A stretch of 64,000 nt of DNA from Flavobacteriales bacterium (GTDB lineage Bacteria > Bacteroidota > Bacteroidia > Flavobacteriales_F > PHOS-HE28): the NCBI GenBank assembly GCA_016699575.1, contig CP064979.1, positions 4,154,001 to 4,218,000 of the forward strand, in the 5' to 3' direction. The notes under the pieces were generated by a model that made no database searches, was not told the DNA's origin, and was given only the letters and a program-made list of their open reading frames with translations. Shown one piece after another: positions 32,033-40,702 of this stretch. Numbering within the stretch: the first letter of the stretch is position 1; each line of letters starts with the position of its first letter. A program made the position numbers and the translations under genes.

Positions 32033-33646
32033 TTACGCCTTGACAGCGCTCTTCGGCGCAGCAGCGAGGATCTCGGCGCTTACACCGGCAGCGTACTTGG
32101 CGAAGTTGTCGTTGAACGCCTTGGCCAGCTTGTCGGCCGCTTGGTCATAGGCGTCCTTGTTCTTCCATGTGTTGCGCGGGTCCAGCACTTCCACAGGCAC
32201 GTTGGGGCATGTGGTCGGATAGCTCACACCGAAGACAGGGTGCTGCTTGTACTCCACCTTGTCCAACTCACCGTTCAGTGCCGCCGTGATCATCGCACGG
32301 GTGAACTTGAGCTTCATGCGGTCTCCGGTGCCATAAGCACCACCGCTCCAGCCGGTGTTCACCAGCCAGATGTGCACATCGTGTTCCTTCATCTTCTTGC
32401 CCAGCATCTCGGCGTACTTGCCGGGGTGCAGCGGCAGGAAGGGCGCACCGAAACAGGCGCTGAACACCGTCTTGGGCTCGGTAACACCGAGCTCGGTGCC
32501 TGCCACCTTCGCCGTATAGCCGCTGATGAAGTGGTACATGGCCTGTCCAGCGCTCAGCTTGCTGATCGGAGGAAGGACACCACTGGCATCGCACGTAAGG
32601 AAGAAGATGTTCTTCGGATGACCACCACTGCTGGGCACGGCGATGTTGCTGATGTGCTCGATGGGGTAGCTCACGCGGGTGTTCTCCGTCTTGGAGCCAT
32701 CGGCGAAATCAACCGAGGTGGTGCCTTCCTTGAACACGACGTTCTCCAGGAGCGCACCGAACTTGATAGCATCCCAGATCTGTGGTTCTTTCTCCTGGCT
32801 GAGGTCGATGCACTTCGCATAGCAGCCGCCTTCGAAGTTGAAGACGCCGTGGGCGCTCCAGCCGTGCTCGTCGTCACCGATGAGCTGACGGTCGGGGTCG
32901 GCGCTGAGGGTGGTCTTGCCGGTACCGCTCAAACCGAAGAACACGGCCGTGTCGCCTGCCTTACCGATGTTGGCCGAGCAGTGCATGCTGAGCACGCCCT
33001 TCTCGTGCGGCAGCACGTAGTTGAGCACCGTGAAGATGCCCTTCTTGATCTCGCCGGTGTAGCCCGTGCCACCAATGATGATCATCTTCTTGGAGAAGTT
33101 GAGGATGGCGAAGTTGTGCTGGCGGGTACCGTCCATGGCGGCATCGGCGGTGAAGCCGGGGGCGCAGATGATGTGCCAGTCGGGCGTGAAGCCGTCCAAC
33201 TCTGCGTGCGTTGGGCGCAGGAACATGTTGCTGGCGAACAGCGCGCTTGCCGGCTGCTCGGCCACCACCCGGATGTTCAGGCGATAGGCCGGATCGGCGC
33301 AGGCATAGGCATCCTTCACGTACACGGTGCGGCCTTGCAGGTAGCCGGTGAGCTTGCTTTGCAGGCGTTCGAACTTCTCGGCATCGAAGGGGATGTTCAC
33401 ATCGCCCCACCACACGCTGTTCTCGGTGTTGGCGTCCTTCACGCAGAACTTGTCCTTGGGGCTGCGACCGGTGAACTCGCCGGTGTCGATGGCCAGCGCG
33501 CCGCTGTCGGCGAACATGCCCTGGCCGGTGATGATGGCCTCCTCGATCAGCTCGGCGGGGTCAAGGTTCCAATACACTTCGCCCACTCGGCCAAGACCCA
33601 GCTTGGAGAGGTCAGCGTTCTTCGGTTTGTTACCGAACTCGTTCAT
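32033..33646 (-). CDS. pckA: Phosphoenolpyruvate carboxykinase (ATP)
   Basis: A 537-aa ATP-dependent PEP carboxykinase converting oxaloacetate and ATP to phosphoenolpyruvate, CO2 and ADP in gluconeogenesis. The P-loop is GLSGTGKTT (238-246), followed by the metal-binding IGDDEHGWS. Also visible: TGRSPKDKF (59-67), IGGTGYTGEIKKG (with the catalytic Lys), HCSANIG and NTGWSGGAYGTGDRM. The start MNEFGNKPKN was chosen over the upstream extension to 33922, which runs through the DUF423 gene. A TACATTCG box lies at 33696-33703 on the minus strand. Confidence 0.97.
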   Translation of the reverse strand: MNEFGNKPKNADLSKLGLGRVGEVYWNLDPAELIEEAIITGQGMFADSGALAIDTGEFTGRSPKDKFCVKDANTENSVWWGDVNIPFDAEKFERLQSKLTGYLQGRTVYVKDAYACADPAYRLNIRVVAEQPASALFASNMFLRPTHAELDGFTPDWHIICAPGFTADAAMDGTRQHNFAILNFSKKMIIIGGTGYTGEIKKGIFTVLNYVLPHEKGVLSMHCSANIGKAGDTAVFFGLSGTGKTTLSADPDRQLIGDDEHGWSAHGVFNFEGGCYAKCIDLSQEKEPQIWDAIKFGALLENVVFKEGTTSVDFADGSKTENTRVSYPIEHISNIAVPSSGGHPKNIFFLTCDASGVLPPISKLSAGQAMYHFISGYTAKVAGTELGVTEPKTVFSACFGAPFLPLHPGKYAEMLGKKMKEHDVHIWLVNTGWSGGAYGTGDRMKLKFTRAMITAALNGELDKVEYKQHPVFGVSYPTTCPNVPVEVLDPRNTWKNKDAYDQAADKLAKAFNDNFAKYAAGVSAEILAAAPKSAVKA

Positions 33647-33735
33647 GTGATGGTGGTTTGGTTCTTCGGTTGGCCTACGGTTGCGCAAGCGGCCGCGAAT
33701 GTAACCGGCCCTTGGTCCGGGGTCCATGGCATTGG

Positions 33736-34158
33736 TCAGGACTTCCGCAGCGCGCCCACTGCGAGCGCTGCCCACCCAACGATGAACATGAGCCCTCCGA
33801 GCGGGGTTATGGGCCCCAGAAGCGGAGTTAGCGCTTCTGTTCCAAGGACCGGGCGCATGGCGAGCAAGTAGAGCGAACCACTGAAGCCTAAAATGCCCAC
33901 GGTGAACGCCCGGCGGGCCCATACCAATGAAGATCCTCGAATGCGATCACCGACCAGCGCCAGGAACAGCAAGGCCAAGCCGTGGTAGAACTGGTACTCC
34001 ACACCGGTCTTCCAGTTGGCCATTGCCTGTGCATCCACCATGTCCCGCAGGCCATGCGCGCCGAAGGCACCGAGCACTACGGCAAGCAGCAAGACCGACG
34101 AAGCATAGCCGATGGTGCGCCTGGACGCATGGTGTTGGTTGGGTTTGTCCATTTCCAT
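33736..34158 (-). CDS. DUF423 membrane protein
   Basis: A 140-aa integral membrane protein of the YwdK/DUF423 family. The signature LGAFGAHGLRDM follows a first membrane helix; then come WKTGVEYQFYHGLALL, a further helix, FSGSLYLLAM and TPLGGLMFIVGWAALAV at the C-terminus. Four helices in total. Function unknown. The start MEMDKPN is used, with MDKPN two codons later an alternative. Confidence 0.9.
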   Translation of the reverse strand: MEMDKPNQHHASRRTIGYASSVLLLAVVLGAFGAHGLRDMVDAQAMANWKTGVEYQFYHGLALLFLALVGDRIRGSSLVWARRAFTVGILGFSGSLYLLAMRPVLGTEALTPLLGPITPLGGLMFIVGWAALAVGALRKS

Positions 34159-34183
34159 CGGTAGTGAGGGCTGGAACAGAGCC

Positions 34184-34696
34184 TCACATACCCCTCTTGG
34201 CTGCCTTCTTCCCCGGTTTCGCTTTGCCTCCTCCCTTGAGCCCTGCCTTGATTTCCATTCCTTGCCGCTTTTTCGCAGCAGCTGTAGAGTTGCTGCCACG
34301 GTTACCCTCGTGCAATGCCACCCTGTTTCCTTCGCTATCTATGAACAGGCCAAATGATCCGGCAGTATCGCTGATCAGTGTCTTCTGCATGATCACCCGG
34401 CCACCTGCCAGTTCCACACGGGCCAACACACCGTCCAGATCGTTGCCTGCATTGAGGTAGATCAGCGAGCCGTGGTCGCTTGGAATGCAGCCTGGGCCTT
34501 GGATCAGTGCGCCGCCGATGCCCTTGTCGGCCGGGAAATAGGCCATGGCGAACTCGGCATTGTTGCCGATCTCCATTTCCATGTTGTAGATGGCGTTGTA
34601 GAACCGTGCGGCCCGGTGGATGTCCCATACAGGGATCTCGAACCAACTGACGAAGTCCTTCAGTTTGATGTGGTGACGACCGGCTGTGCTGCCCAT
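34184..34696 (-). CDS. VOC (glyoxalase/bleomycin-resistance) family protein with basic tail
   Basis: A 170-aa protein whose first 125 residues form a vicinal-oxygen-chelate fold: FEIPVWDIHRAARFYNAIYNMEM at the start, AYFPADKGIGGALIQG, LIYLNAGNDLDGVLARVELAGG and GSFGLFIDSEGNRVALHEGNR. The last 45 residues are Lys/Gly/Ala-rich and likely disordered or nucleic-acid binding, unusual for this family. Substrate unknown. It lies 2 bp after the carbon-nitrogen hydrolase gene on the same strand, suggesting an operon. Confidence 0.85.
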   Translation of the reverse strand: MGSTAGRHHIKLKDFVSWFEIPVWDIHRAARFYNAIYNMEMEIGNNAEFAMAYFPADKGIGGALIQGPGCIPSDHGSLIYLNAGNDLDGVLARVELAGGRVIMQKTLISDTAGSFGLFIDSEGNRVALHEGNRGSNSTAAAKKRQGMEIKAGLKGGGKAKPGKKAAKRGM

Positions 34697-34698
34697 GC

Positions 34699-35649
34699 TT
34701 ATTCGGTTTGTTCCGTCGGGGGACGGTAGGTGGTGATAACGTGCTTCGGCAGTTCGTGCGCACGCGTTTCGTCCTTCACCTCCAGTTCGCTCAATTCGTG
34801 CACGCGTGTTGGCTTGATCAATGGGCCCAGGCTTTCCAGGTGCGGATGCTTCAGTCCAGGGCTGTACACATTGAAATCCACAGGCCTATCGCGGAAGCTC
34901 TTCAATGGCTGGCCAAGACGCAGCACACCGAGTTCGCGGCTGCGGCGCACCTTTTCAAGGTTGATCTCTATGGGAATGAACTCTTCGTTCACTTCGGCTT
35001 GGTACACCACGCGTCCTTCGGGGCCGCACACAATACTACGGCCGCTGCCACCTGCATCCAGACCGTTGATGTCGAAGAAGTAGCACTGATTGGTGGCCGC
35101 ACTGGCACGGGCAATGCTGAGCTCGATCTCGCGGTCGATGGTTCCCGTGAGCGTGGGGTGCAGGATCACCTCAGCGCCCATCACAGCGAGCGTACGCGTG
35201 GTTTCCGGGATCCACATGTCGTAGCAGATGCTTACGCCGAAACGGCCCACGTCAGGCACATCGAACACGCAGAACTCGTTGCCACCGGTCACGCCCACCT
35301 CATAGGGATAGAAGGGGAACATTTTGCGGTAACGCGTCACCACGCTGCCTTCGGGATCGATCACCGAGGCCGTATTGTAGATGAGTTCGCTCTTTTTCTC
35401 AAAGATGCTTCCGGGCAGCAGCCAGATGCCGTGCTTGGCGGCCATGGCGCACATCTCCTGTTCGAACTCGCCCGGGACGGCTTGGGCGTGAACGATGTGC
35501 GGTCCGTAGGCGCAGAGCTCGCTGAACATCACCATGTCCACCCACGGGTAGATGGCCATCAGCAGGTCGAGCTTGGTCTTCATGGCTTCCACATTGGGCA
35601 CCGCCGAAGAGGTGCGCATCTGGATGCCAGCGATTGAGAATGGCTTCAT
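34699..35649 (-). CDS. Carbon-nitrogen hydrolase (nitrilase superfamily)
   Basis: A 316-aa nitrilase-superfamily amidase. The catalytic triad is Glu44 (MFSELCAYG), Lys109 (RYRKMFPFYPYE) and Cys142 (VSICYDMWIPE). The superfamily hydrolyses or condenses carbon-nitrogen bonds in amides, carbamoyl compounds or nitriles. The C-terminal region with EINLEKVRRSRELG and VYSPGLKHPHLESLG is typical of aliphatic amidase or formamidase-type branches. Neighbours are the aminotransferase upstream and the VOC protein downstream, which may indicate amino acid or polyamine breakdown. A (GAATGGT) repeat lies at its 5' end. Confidence 0.88.
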   Translation of the reverse strand: MKPFSIAGIQMRTSSAVPNVEAMKTKLDLLMAIYPWVDMVMFSELCAYGPHIVHAQAVPGEFEQEMCAMAAKHGIWLLPGSIFEKKSELIYNTASVIDPEGSVVTRYRKMFPFYPYEVGVTGGNEFCVFDVPDVGRFGVSICYDMWIPETTRTLAVMGAEVILHPTLTGTIDREIELSIARASAATNQCYFFDINGLDAGGSGRSIVCGPEGRVVYQAEVNEEFIPIEINLEKVRRSRELGVLRLGQPLKSFRDRPVDFNVYSPGLKHPHLESLGPLIKPTRVHELSELEVKDETRAHELPKHVITTYRPPTEQTE

Positions 35650-35654
35650 TCAAT

Positions 35655-35682
35655 GAATGGTGAATGGTGAATGGCGGATGGG
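35655..35682. repeat. GAATGGT heptamer tandem repeat
   Basis: Three to four tandem 7-mers, GAATGGT GAATGGT GAATGGC and a diverging GGATGGG, lie just upstream of the carbon-nitrogen hydrolase start. Confidence 0.7.
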
Positions 35683-35737
35683 GATGAGCATCGGTGTTCC
35701 TGTTCGCGTTCACCGATTCCATTCGCCTTGTGCTTGC

Positions 35738-37048
35738 TCATCCAGCGATCTTGTCCAACTCCTCCTCCATGATGTCCAGTCCCTTGTTCAGCAGTTCATC
35801 ACTGATCACCAAAGGGCTCAGGACACGGATCACATTCTTGTCCGTGCCGGCGGTGATAACGACCAGGTCCCGCTTCGCGCAGGCGTTCATGAGCTTGGTG
35901 CACGTATCCGCATCGGGCTTCGTTGGATCGCGCTTCACACTGAACTCCATGGCCATCATGGCCCCCAAGCCGCGCGCATCAGCCACGCAGTCGTGCTTGG
36001 CCTTCATCTTCTCGAAGCGCTTGCGGATCACTTCGCCCACGTGCTTTCCTTTCGCGTTGATATCGATCTCCTCCATGTACTTGAGCGTGGCCAATGCAGC
36101 GGCACAGCTCACGGGGTTGCCGATGTAGGTGCCGCCAATGCTGCTGGGGGCCGCCTTGTCCATGATGTCGGCCTTGCCCATCACGGCCGCTATCGGCATG
36201 CCGCTGCCGAGGCTTTTGGCCCAGGTGCTCAGATCGGGGGTGATGCCGAAATGGGAATAAGCGCTCCACGCGCCCGTGCGTCCGAAGCCCGCCTGGATCT
36301 CGTCGCAGATGAGCAGGATGCCATGCTGATCGCACCACTTGCGCAAGCCTTCCACATAACCCTTCGGTGCCACGTTGAAGCCGCCCTCACCCTGCACCAG
36401 CTCAATGATGACACAGGCCAACTGATTGGGATCAACGGTGTTGTGCGATAGTTCTTCCAAGCGGTGCAGTTCGGCCTTCACGAACTCGGCTTCGCTCCTT
36501 CCAGCGCCGTAACGGAAGTAATTGGGGTACTGGGTCCGGTAGACTTCCGGAGCGAAGGGGCCGCAATCCGGCTTGTACCCAACCTTACTGGTAAGGGTCA
36601 TGGCCATCATCGTCCGTCCGTGAAATGCGTCGGTAAAGCAAAGTACGCCCTGACGCTTGGTGGCCTGGCGGGCGATCTTGATGGCGTTCTCCACGGCTTC
36701 GGCGCCGGTGCTCACTAGTAATGTCTTGGTGGGCCCGCCATGCGGCAACAGGGCATTGAGCTTTTCGCACAGTGCCACGTATGGCTCATAGCTCGCCACA
36801 TTGAAGCTCACATGAAGGAACTTCTCAGCCTGCTCCTGAATGGCCTTCACCACGGGCGGTGGGCAGTGGCCCGCGTTCACAACGCCGATGCCCCCGGCGA
36901 AGTCGATCAGGTCACGGCCATCGCCGTCGGTAATGGTGGCCCCGCTGGCCTTCGCGGCAGTTGCATAGTTGAACATCCCCACACCATTGGGCACAGCGGC
37001 CTTCCTGCGGGCGATGAGTTCCTGGCTCTTGGTCAATTGGTCGGTCAT
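35738..37048 (-). CDS. gabT: 4-aminobutyrate aminotransferase-like class III aminotransferase
   Basis: A 436-aa PLP-dependent class III transaminase. The PLP lysine is Lys278 (STWAKSLGSGMP); TGAEAVENAIK (114-124) binds phosphate; D249-E250 (LLICDEIQAGFGRTG) contacts the pyridine ring; and the GGTYIGNPVSCAAALA segment is GabT-like. It likely transfers the amino group of GABA or a related omega-amino acid to 2-oxoglutarate. The start MTDQLTKSQELIARR is normal for GabT. The upstream extension to 37291 would add a non-homologous stretch. Confidence 0.85.
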   Translation of the reverse strand: MTDQLTKSQELIARRKAAVPNGVGMFNYATAAKASGATITDGDGRDLIDFAGGIGVVNAGHCPPPVVKAIQEQAEKFLHVSFNVASYEPYVALCEKLNALLPHGGPTKTLLVSTGAEAVENAIKIARQATKRQGVLCFTDAFHGRTMMAMTLTSKVGYKPDCGPFAPEVYRTQYPNYFRYGAGRSEAEFVKAELHRLEELSHNTVDPNQLACVIIELVQGEGGFNVAPKGYVEGLRKWCDQHGILLICDEIQAGFGRTGAWSAYSHFGITPDLSTWAKSLGSGMPIAAVMGKADIMDKAAPSSIGGTYIGNPVSCAAALATLKYMEEIDINAKGKHVGEVIRKRFEKMKAKHDCVADARGLGAMMAMEFSVKRDPTKPDADTCTKLMNACAKRDLVVITAGTDKNVIRVLSPLVISDELLNKGLDIMEEELDKIAG

Positions 37049-37302
37049 GCTAGGGCTCGGCTTCCGCGGAGCGGTGGCGAAATTGGACAAGTCCTGCGCC
37101 GCCGAAGAACCGTTCAGGCGGAAGAAATGCACAAGTCCGCCCCCCCTCCATGCGCCACGCTTGGGCCGATGCTCGGAAACCCAACCTTGTCCGTTCACTG
37201 TCCAACCGGGCGGAATGCCTTGTCCATATTGGATTTCCGTACAGCAAGAGCGGTTAAGGGCAACTGAGCGTAGAGGTGCGGAGGTTGCCACAGCCCTGCC
37301 CC

Positions 37303-37335
37303 CTTGTCAGAAGGTTGCACCATCCGCTACATTCG
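37303..37335 (+). promoter_or_regulatory. Candidate Bacteroidota promoter of the small protein gene
   Basis: CTTG at 37303-37306 and TACATTCG at 37328-37335, spaced 21 bp, 11 bp before the ATG. It fits the TTG-N19to23-TAnnTTTG consensus with one mismatch. The remaining 37049-37302 gap holds nothing recognised. Confidence 0.4.
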
Positions 37336-37345
37336 GCCCCGCTCC

Positions 37346-37543
37346 ATGAAGAAGAAGATGCAAGGCAAGACCGAGGAAACCGCAGAGCAGAAGCAAGAGC
37401 AACGCTGTTACTCCCAGTACGCCAAGAACGAGACGCTGGACTTCGACCCCTTGAAGGAGTTGAACCTGCCGGCGAACTATGAGGAGGTGCTTACTCGCTT
37501 CCAGAAGCTGCAAGGCGAGCGGGCGATGGAGTCACTGAACTGA
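37346..37543 (+). CDS. Small hypothetical protein
   Basis: A 65-aa highly charged, Lys/Glu/Gln-rich protein starting MKKKMQGKTEETAEQKQEQ. No signal peptide, membrane segment or known domain. The C-terminal half (FDPLKELNLPANYEEVLTRFQKLQGE) looks helical. It is followed directly by a strong terminator, so it is probably a monocistronic gene. Function unknown. Confidence 0.6.
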   Translation: MKKKMQGKTEETAEQKQEQRCYSQYAKNETLDFDPLKELNLPANYEEVLTRFQKLQGERAMESLN

Positions 37544-37562
37544 ACCGGATACGTGATGCTTG

Positions 37563-37593
37563 AACGCCCCGCATTGCGGGGCGTTCCCTTTTG
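37563..37593 (+). terminator. Rho-independent terminator
   Basis: The AACGCCCCGC stem at 37563-37572 pairs with GCGGGGCGTT (37576-37585), followed by CCCTTTTG. It lies 20 bp after the small protein gene. Confidence 0.8.
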
Positions 37594-37647
37594 CTCCCCT
37601 ATCGTCGGTTTTGCCGATGAACGCTGCACCTTAGCGGCGCACTTCAG

Positions 37648-38838
37648 ATGCCGCGCACCAAGAAGGAACCGTTGTTCAGCACGCTTATGGTCTCCCCGAC
37701 CCTGGCCGTGGTGCGAGCGGGCACCTTGAAAGCCATCGATGTGGATGCGGAGCTGCTTGCCGAACTCAATCGCTCCGTTGTATCGGGGACGCCCTTGACC
37801 CTTTCCTGGAGTACAGGCCCTGCGGGGCATTTGATCGTACTGAACACGGCGCAACCCATTGACGATACTGCCCAGGCCCGTGCAGCCATGCACACAGAAG
37901 TGGTGAAGGCATCCAACGCACTCGCGGAGCGCAACCTGCTTCTGCTGCCGGCAGGCGCACATCCTTTCTTGGCCGGTAGTACCACCACGGCAGCCACTTT
38001 TCCCGGAGCTGATCATCCCGGATGGCGCAATAACCAATGCCTGGTCGTGAAGCTGCCCTTCACGGACGATGAGCTCGCCAAAGTGCTGGCCGCTGTGCGG
38101 GTGCTGCTGCCCATCCTTCCTGCGCTTTCTGCCGCTTCCCCGATCATCGAAGGACGCGTTGGACCATCCTTGGATATGCGGCTCGTGCTTCAAAGTCAAC
38201 GCTTTTCAGCTTGGAGCGCACTTGCCGGTCCGCTCATTCCCGAAGCCGTTTTCACGCGCGACGAGTACTACCGCACCGTCTTCACCCCGATCGTGAAAGC
38301 ACTCGCCGACGCAGGCATGCACGATACGGCGGACATCATGGCCATGGATTCCAGATCCGCCACCGCCAGCTTCGATCCTGATCACATCGAACTGAAGGTC
38401 CTGGATGGTCAGGAGAGCATCGGTGCGAACATGGCCCTGGCTGAACTCGTGGTTGCCGTGCTGCGGAAGCTGTGCAACGGGCGATGGATCAGCACCTACG
38501 TGCAACGTGCCTGGGATGCTGCCGATCTCACGGAGATCCTTCAGAACGTATTGCGCAAAGGGGCACAGGGCGTGATCGACAACCAACAGTACTTGCGCAC
38601 GTTCGGTTGCGATGCCGCAAGCATGAGCGCTGGCCAATTGTGGAAGCACATCATCGCGCAGGTGGGCAAGCAACTGCCGACGGGCAGCCGTGACCATGCG
38701 ATGTTCGTCCTTCGCGAAGGCTGCCTGGCCCAAAGGATACTCGGAGCTACAGGCTCCGGTCCGGATGAACGCAAGCTGGTGTCAGTGTATGAGCGATTGC
38801 GCACTTCACTGATCAGTGACGAAGCCTTCCGCGCCTGA
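37648..38838 (+). CDS. Glutamate-cysteine ligase family 2-like protein
   Basis: A 396-aa protein with features of the GCS2/YbdK-type carboxylate-amine ligases: NLLLLPAGAHPFLAGS (the GTHPF-like motif), a central ALSAASPIIEGRVG stretch and a closing MFVLREGCLAQRIL. YbdK-type enzymes ligate glutamate with amines or cysteine using ATP. Sequence is divergent, so the substrate is uncertain. It lies 2 bp upstream of ribD, suggesting cotranscription, but no functional link is evident. Confidence 0.55.
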   Translation: MPRTKKEPLFSTLMVSPTLAVVRAGTLKAIDVDAELLAELNRSVVSGTPLTLSWSTGPAGHLIVLNTAQPIDDTAQARAAMHTEVVKASNALAERNLLLLPAGAHPFLAGSTTTAATFPGADHPGWRNNQCLVVKLPFTDDELAKVLAAVRVLLPILPALSAASPIIEGRVGPSLDMRLVLQSQRFSAWSALAGPLIPEAVFTRDEYYRTVFTPIVKALADAGMHDTADIMAMDSRSATASFDPDHIELKVLDGQESIGANMALAELVVAVLRKLCNGRWISTYVQRAWDAADLTEILQNVLRKGAQGVIDNQQYLRTFGCDAASMSAGQLWKHIIAQVGKQLPTGSRDHAMFVLREGCLAQRILGATGSGPDERKLVSVYERLRTSLISDEAFRA

Positions 38839-38840
38839 CC

Positions 38841-39902
38841 ATGCGACTGCCGGATCGTGCGGTACAGGAGCGCATGATGCGCCGTTGCCTTCAACTTGCG
38901 TACAACGGCGCTGGCAGCGCCGCGCCCAACCCGATGGTCGGTGCAGTGCTCGCCATCAACGACCAAGTGCTCGCGGAAGGTTGGCACATGCACCGTGGTG
39001 GTCCTCATGCTGAAGTGAATTGCTTGAGGTCCTTCGGCGAAGGTGCCGTGCCGGAGAATGCTGCCCTTTTTGTGAACCTCGAGCCTTGTGCGCATTTCGG
39101 CATTACGCCACCTTGTGTGGACCTGGTGGTGGCCCGTGGGGTCAAGCACTTGGTGGTCGGTAGCGTGGATCCGGACCCGCGCACCCACGGGAAAGGGATC
39201 GAACGGGCGCGCGCGCACGGGATCCATGTCGAGGTTGGTGTACTGGAGAACGAAAGCCGTTGGTTGAACCGCCGGTTCTTCACTAGCGTGGAAAAGCAGC
39301 GCCCGTTCATCGTGCTCAAATGGGCGCAGAGCAATGACGGCTTCATTGACAATGGTCCTTCCGGCAAGCGGGTGGTGCACCGCATCTCATCGCCCGCAAC
39401 GGACATCCTCGTACATCAGTGGCGTGCCGAAGAGCAAGCCATCCTCGTCGGAAGCAGGACGGTACTGCACGATGACCCTTCACTCAACGTGAGGCACACC
39501 GATGGTCGTTCACCGTTGCGCGTGGTGATCGATCGCTCTTGTATCGTTCCGTCAACGAGCAGAGTGTTCAACGATGGAGGAGCAACGCTGCTGTTCACTT
39601 CCGTCAGGCGAGGTAACATCGCCGTTGAACAGGTCCTCGTGTCCCACGGCGAAGATCCGATAGCAGCGGTGCTCCGCGAACTGCACGGGCGCGGGATCAG
39701 GAGCGTATTGGTGGAAGGAGGCGCCGAACTGCACCAGCACTTCATTGATCGCGGACTATGGGACGAGGTGCGGATCAACACCTCGTCATCAGGCATCATG
39801 AACGGTACAAGGGCACCACGGTTCGTTCACGAGCCGACCCAGCGGACGGTAAGCGGCAAAGACACCATCACCTGGCACATCGCCGATCGCTTCGGCGCCT
39901 AG
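38841..39902 (+). CDS. ribD: Bifunctional riboflavin deaminase/reductase
   Basis: A 353-aa RibD catalysing two consecutive steps of riboflavin synthesis: deamination and reduction of the diaminopyrimidine intermediate. The N-terminal zinc deaminase has HAE (56-58) and PCAHFGITPPC (82-92). The C-terminal reductase has FIVLKWAQSNDGFI, LVGSRTVLHDDPSLNVR and VLVEGGAELHQHF. No other rib gene or FMN riboswitch was seen. Its stop codon shares bases CTAG with the stop of the convergent thioesterase gene. Confidence 0.96.
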   Translation: MRLPDRAVQERMMRRCLQLAYNGAGSAAPNPMVGAVLAINDQVLAEGWHMHRGGPHAEVNCLRSFGEGAVPENAALFVNLEPCAHFGITPPCVDLVVARGVKHLVVGSVDPDPRTHGKGIERARAHGIHVEVGVLENESRWLNRRFFTSVEKQRPFIVLKWAQSNDGFIDNGPSGKRVVHRISSPATDILVHQWRAEEQAILVGSRTVLHDDPSLNVRHTDGRSPLRVVIDRSCIVPSTSRVFNDGGATLLFTSVRRGNIAVEQVLVSHGEDPIAAVLRELHGRGIRSVLVEGGAELHQHFIDRGLWDEVRINTSSSGIMNGTRAPRFVHEPTQRTVSGKDTITWHIADRFGA

Positions 39903-40312
39903 CCCTGTTCGAACTTCTCCACCAGCGCCGCAAGCACATGCTGTGGCGCGGTGCGCGGGCGCCCGGTGGCGGCATCAACGAACACGAGCGTTGTTTCCGC
40001 CTCGCTGAGCACGGAACCGTCAGCGTGCAGCACCGCGTAGTGGAACACGATGCGAACGGTTGGTAACACCCGCAGCTCCGTCCGGACCGTTATCTCATCG
40101 TCGTATCGCACGGGTTTGTGGTAGACGATCCTCAGTTCGCGCACAGGCAGCATAACACCCTCTTCCTCCAATGCACGGTAAGCGATGCCAGCGTTGCGCA
40201 GCATCTCCACACGGGCCACTTCCAGGTACTCAGCGTAGTTGCCATAGTAGACGTAACCCATCCGGTCCGTTTCCGAGTAGCGCACCCTAAGCCGTGTCTC
40301 ATGTGTGTACAT
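39899..40312 (-). CDS. YbgC/FadM-like acyl-CoA thioesterase
   Basis: A 137-aa hot-dog fold thioesterase. The 4-hydroxybenzoyl-CoA thioesterase signature RYSETDRMGYVYYGNY (10-25, with the catalytic Asp16) and YLEVARVEMLR are clear, followed by IVYHKPVRYDDEITV. These proteins hydrolyse acyl-CoAs in the cytoplasm. It overlaps the convergent ribD stop and is divergent from dnaA across a 390-bp gap. Confidence 0.92.
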   Translation of the reverse strand: MYTHETRLRVRYSETDRMGYVYYGNYAEYLEVARVEMLRNAGIAYRALEEEGVMLPVRELRIVYHKPVRYDDEITVRTELRVLPTVRIVFHYAVLHADGSVLSEAETTLVFVDAATGRPRTAPQHVLAALVEKFEQG

Positions 40313-40542
40313 GCATCAGCGTTGTCGCGGTGAAAGTAGACCTGCATTGCTTGGTGACGCGCCGATGCCATACCTTGTCGAGCGGTGCGCAGGTATGCAT
40401 CGCACGCGTTGTATGATCACCGGCACTCAATGTTCCAAACGCCCGCATGAGCGCGCCGCGACAAGTCTTGCCGCTTTTGTGGTGATGCGCTGCAATCCGC
40501 GCGGGACGCGGTCTATACGCATTGCATTGATCGCTCCGTCCC

Positions 40543-40560
40543 AACGGAAAATTTTCCGTT
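40543..40560. promoter_or_regulatory. Perfect 18-bp palindrome upstream of dnaA
   Basis: AACGGAAAATTTTCCGTT, a perfect dyad, 20 bp before the candidate -33 element of dnaA. It may be a repressor or regulator operator. The rest of the 40313-40702 gap shows no TTATCCACA-type DnaA boxes by eye. Confidence 0.5.
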
Positions 40561-40579
40561 CCAACAAGTGCAACCTCGA

Positions 40580-40610
40580 TTTGTTTTTCACTTCCGCGCG
40601 CTCATATTTG
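40580..40610 (+). promoter_or_regulatory. Candidate dnaA promoter
   Basis: TTTG at 40580-40583 and CATATTTG at 40603-40610 with a 19-bp spacer, 92 bp before the dnaA ATG. It fits the Bacteroidota TTTG-N19-TAnnTTTG consensus with one mismatch. Confidence 0.55.
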
Positions 40611-40702
40611 CCTCCCCTGTCAGCGCACAGCAATCCATCACCATACGATCACCGCGTACCCGACGATCACCCATGCCTTCAGCATCCGCATCCACACCTA
40701 CC

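Noticed and set aside
31985..33871. 628-aa plus-strand ORF
   Set aside because: Antisense shadow of pckA, whose motifs are complete.
40313..40702. Replication origin next to dnaA
   Set aside because: No DnaA-box cluster or AT-rich unwinding region recognised; dnaA is often distant from oriC in Bacteroidota.
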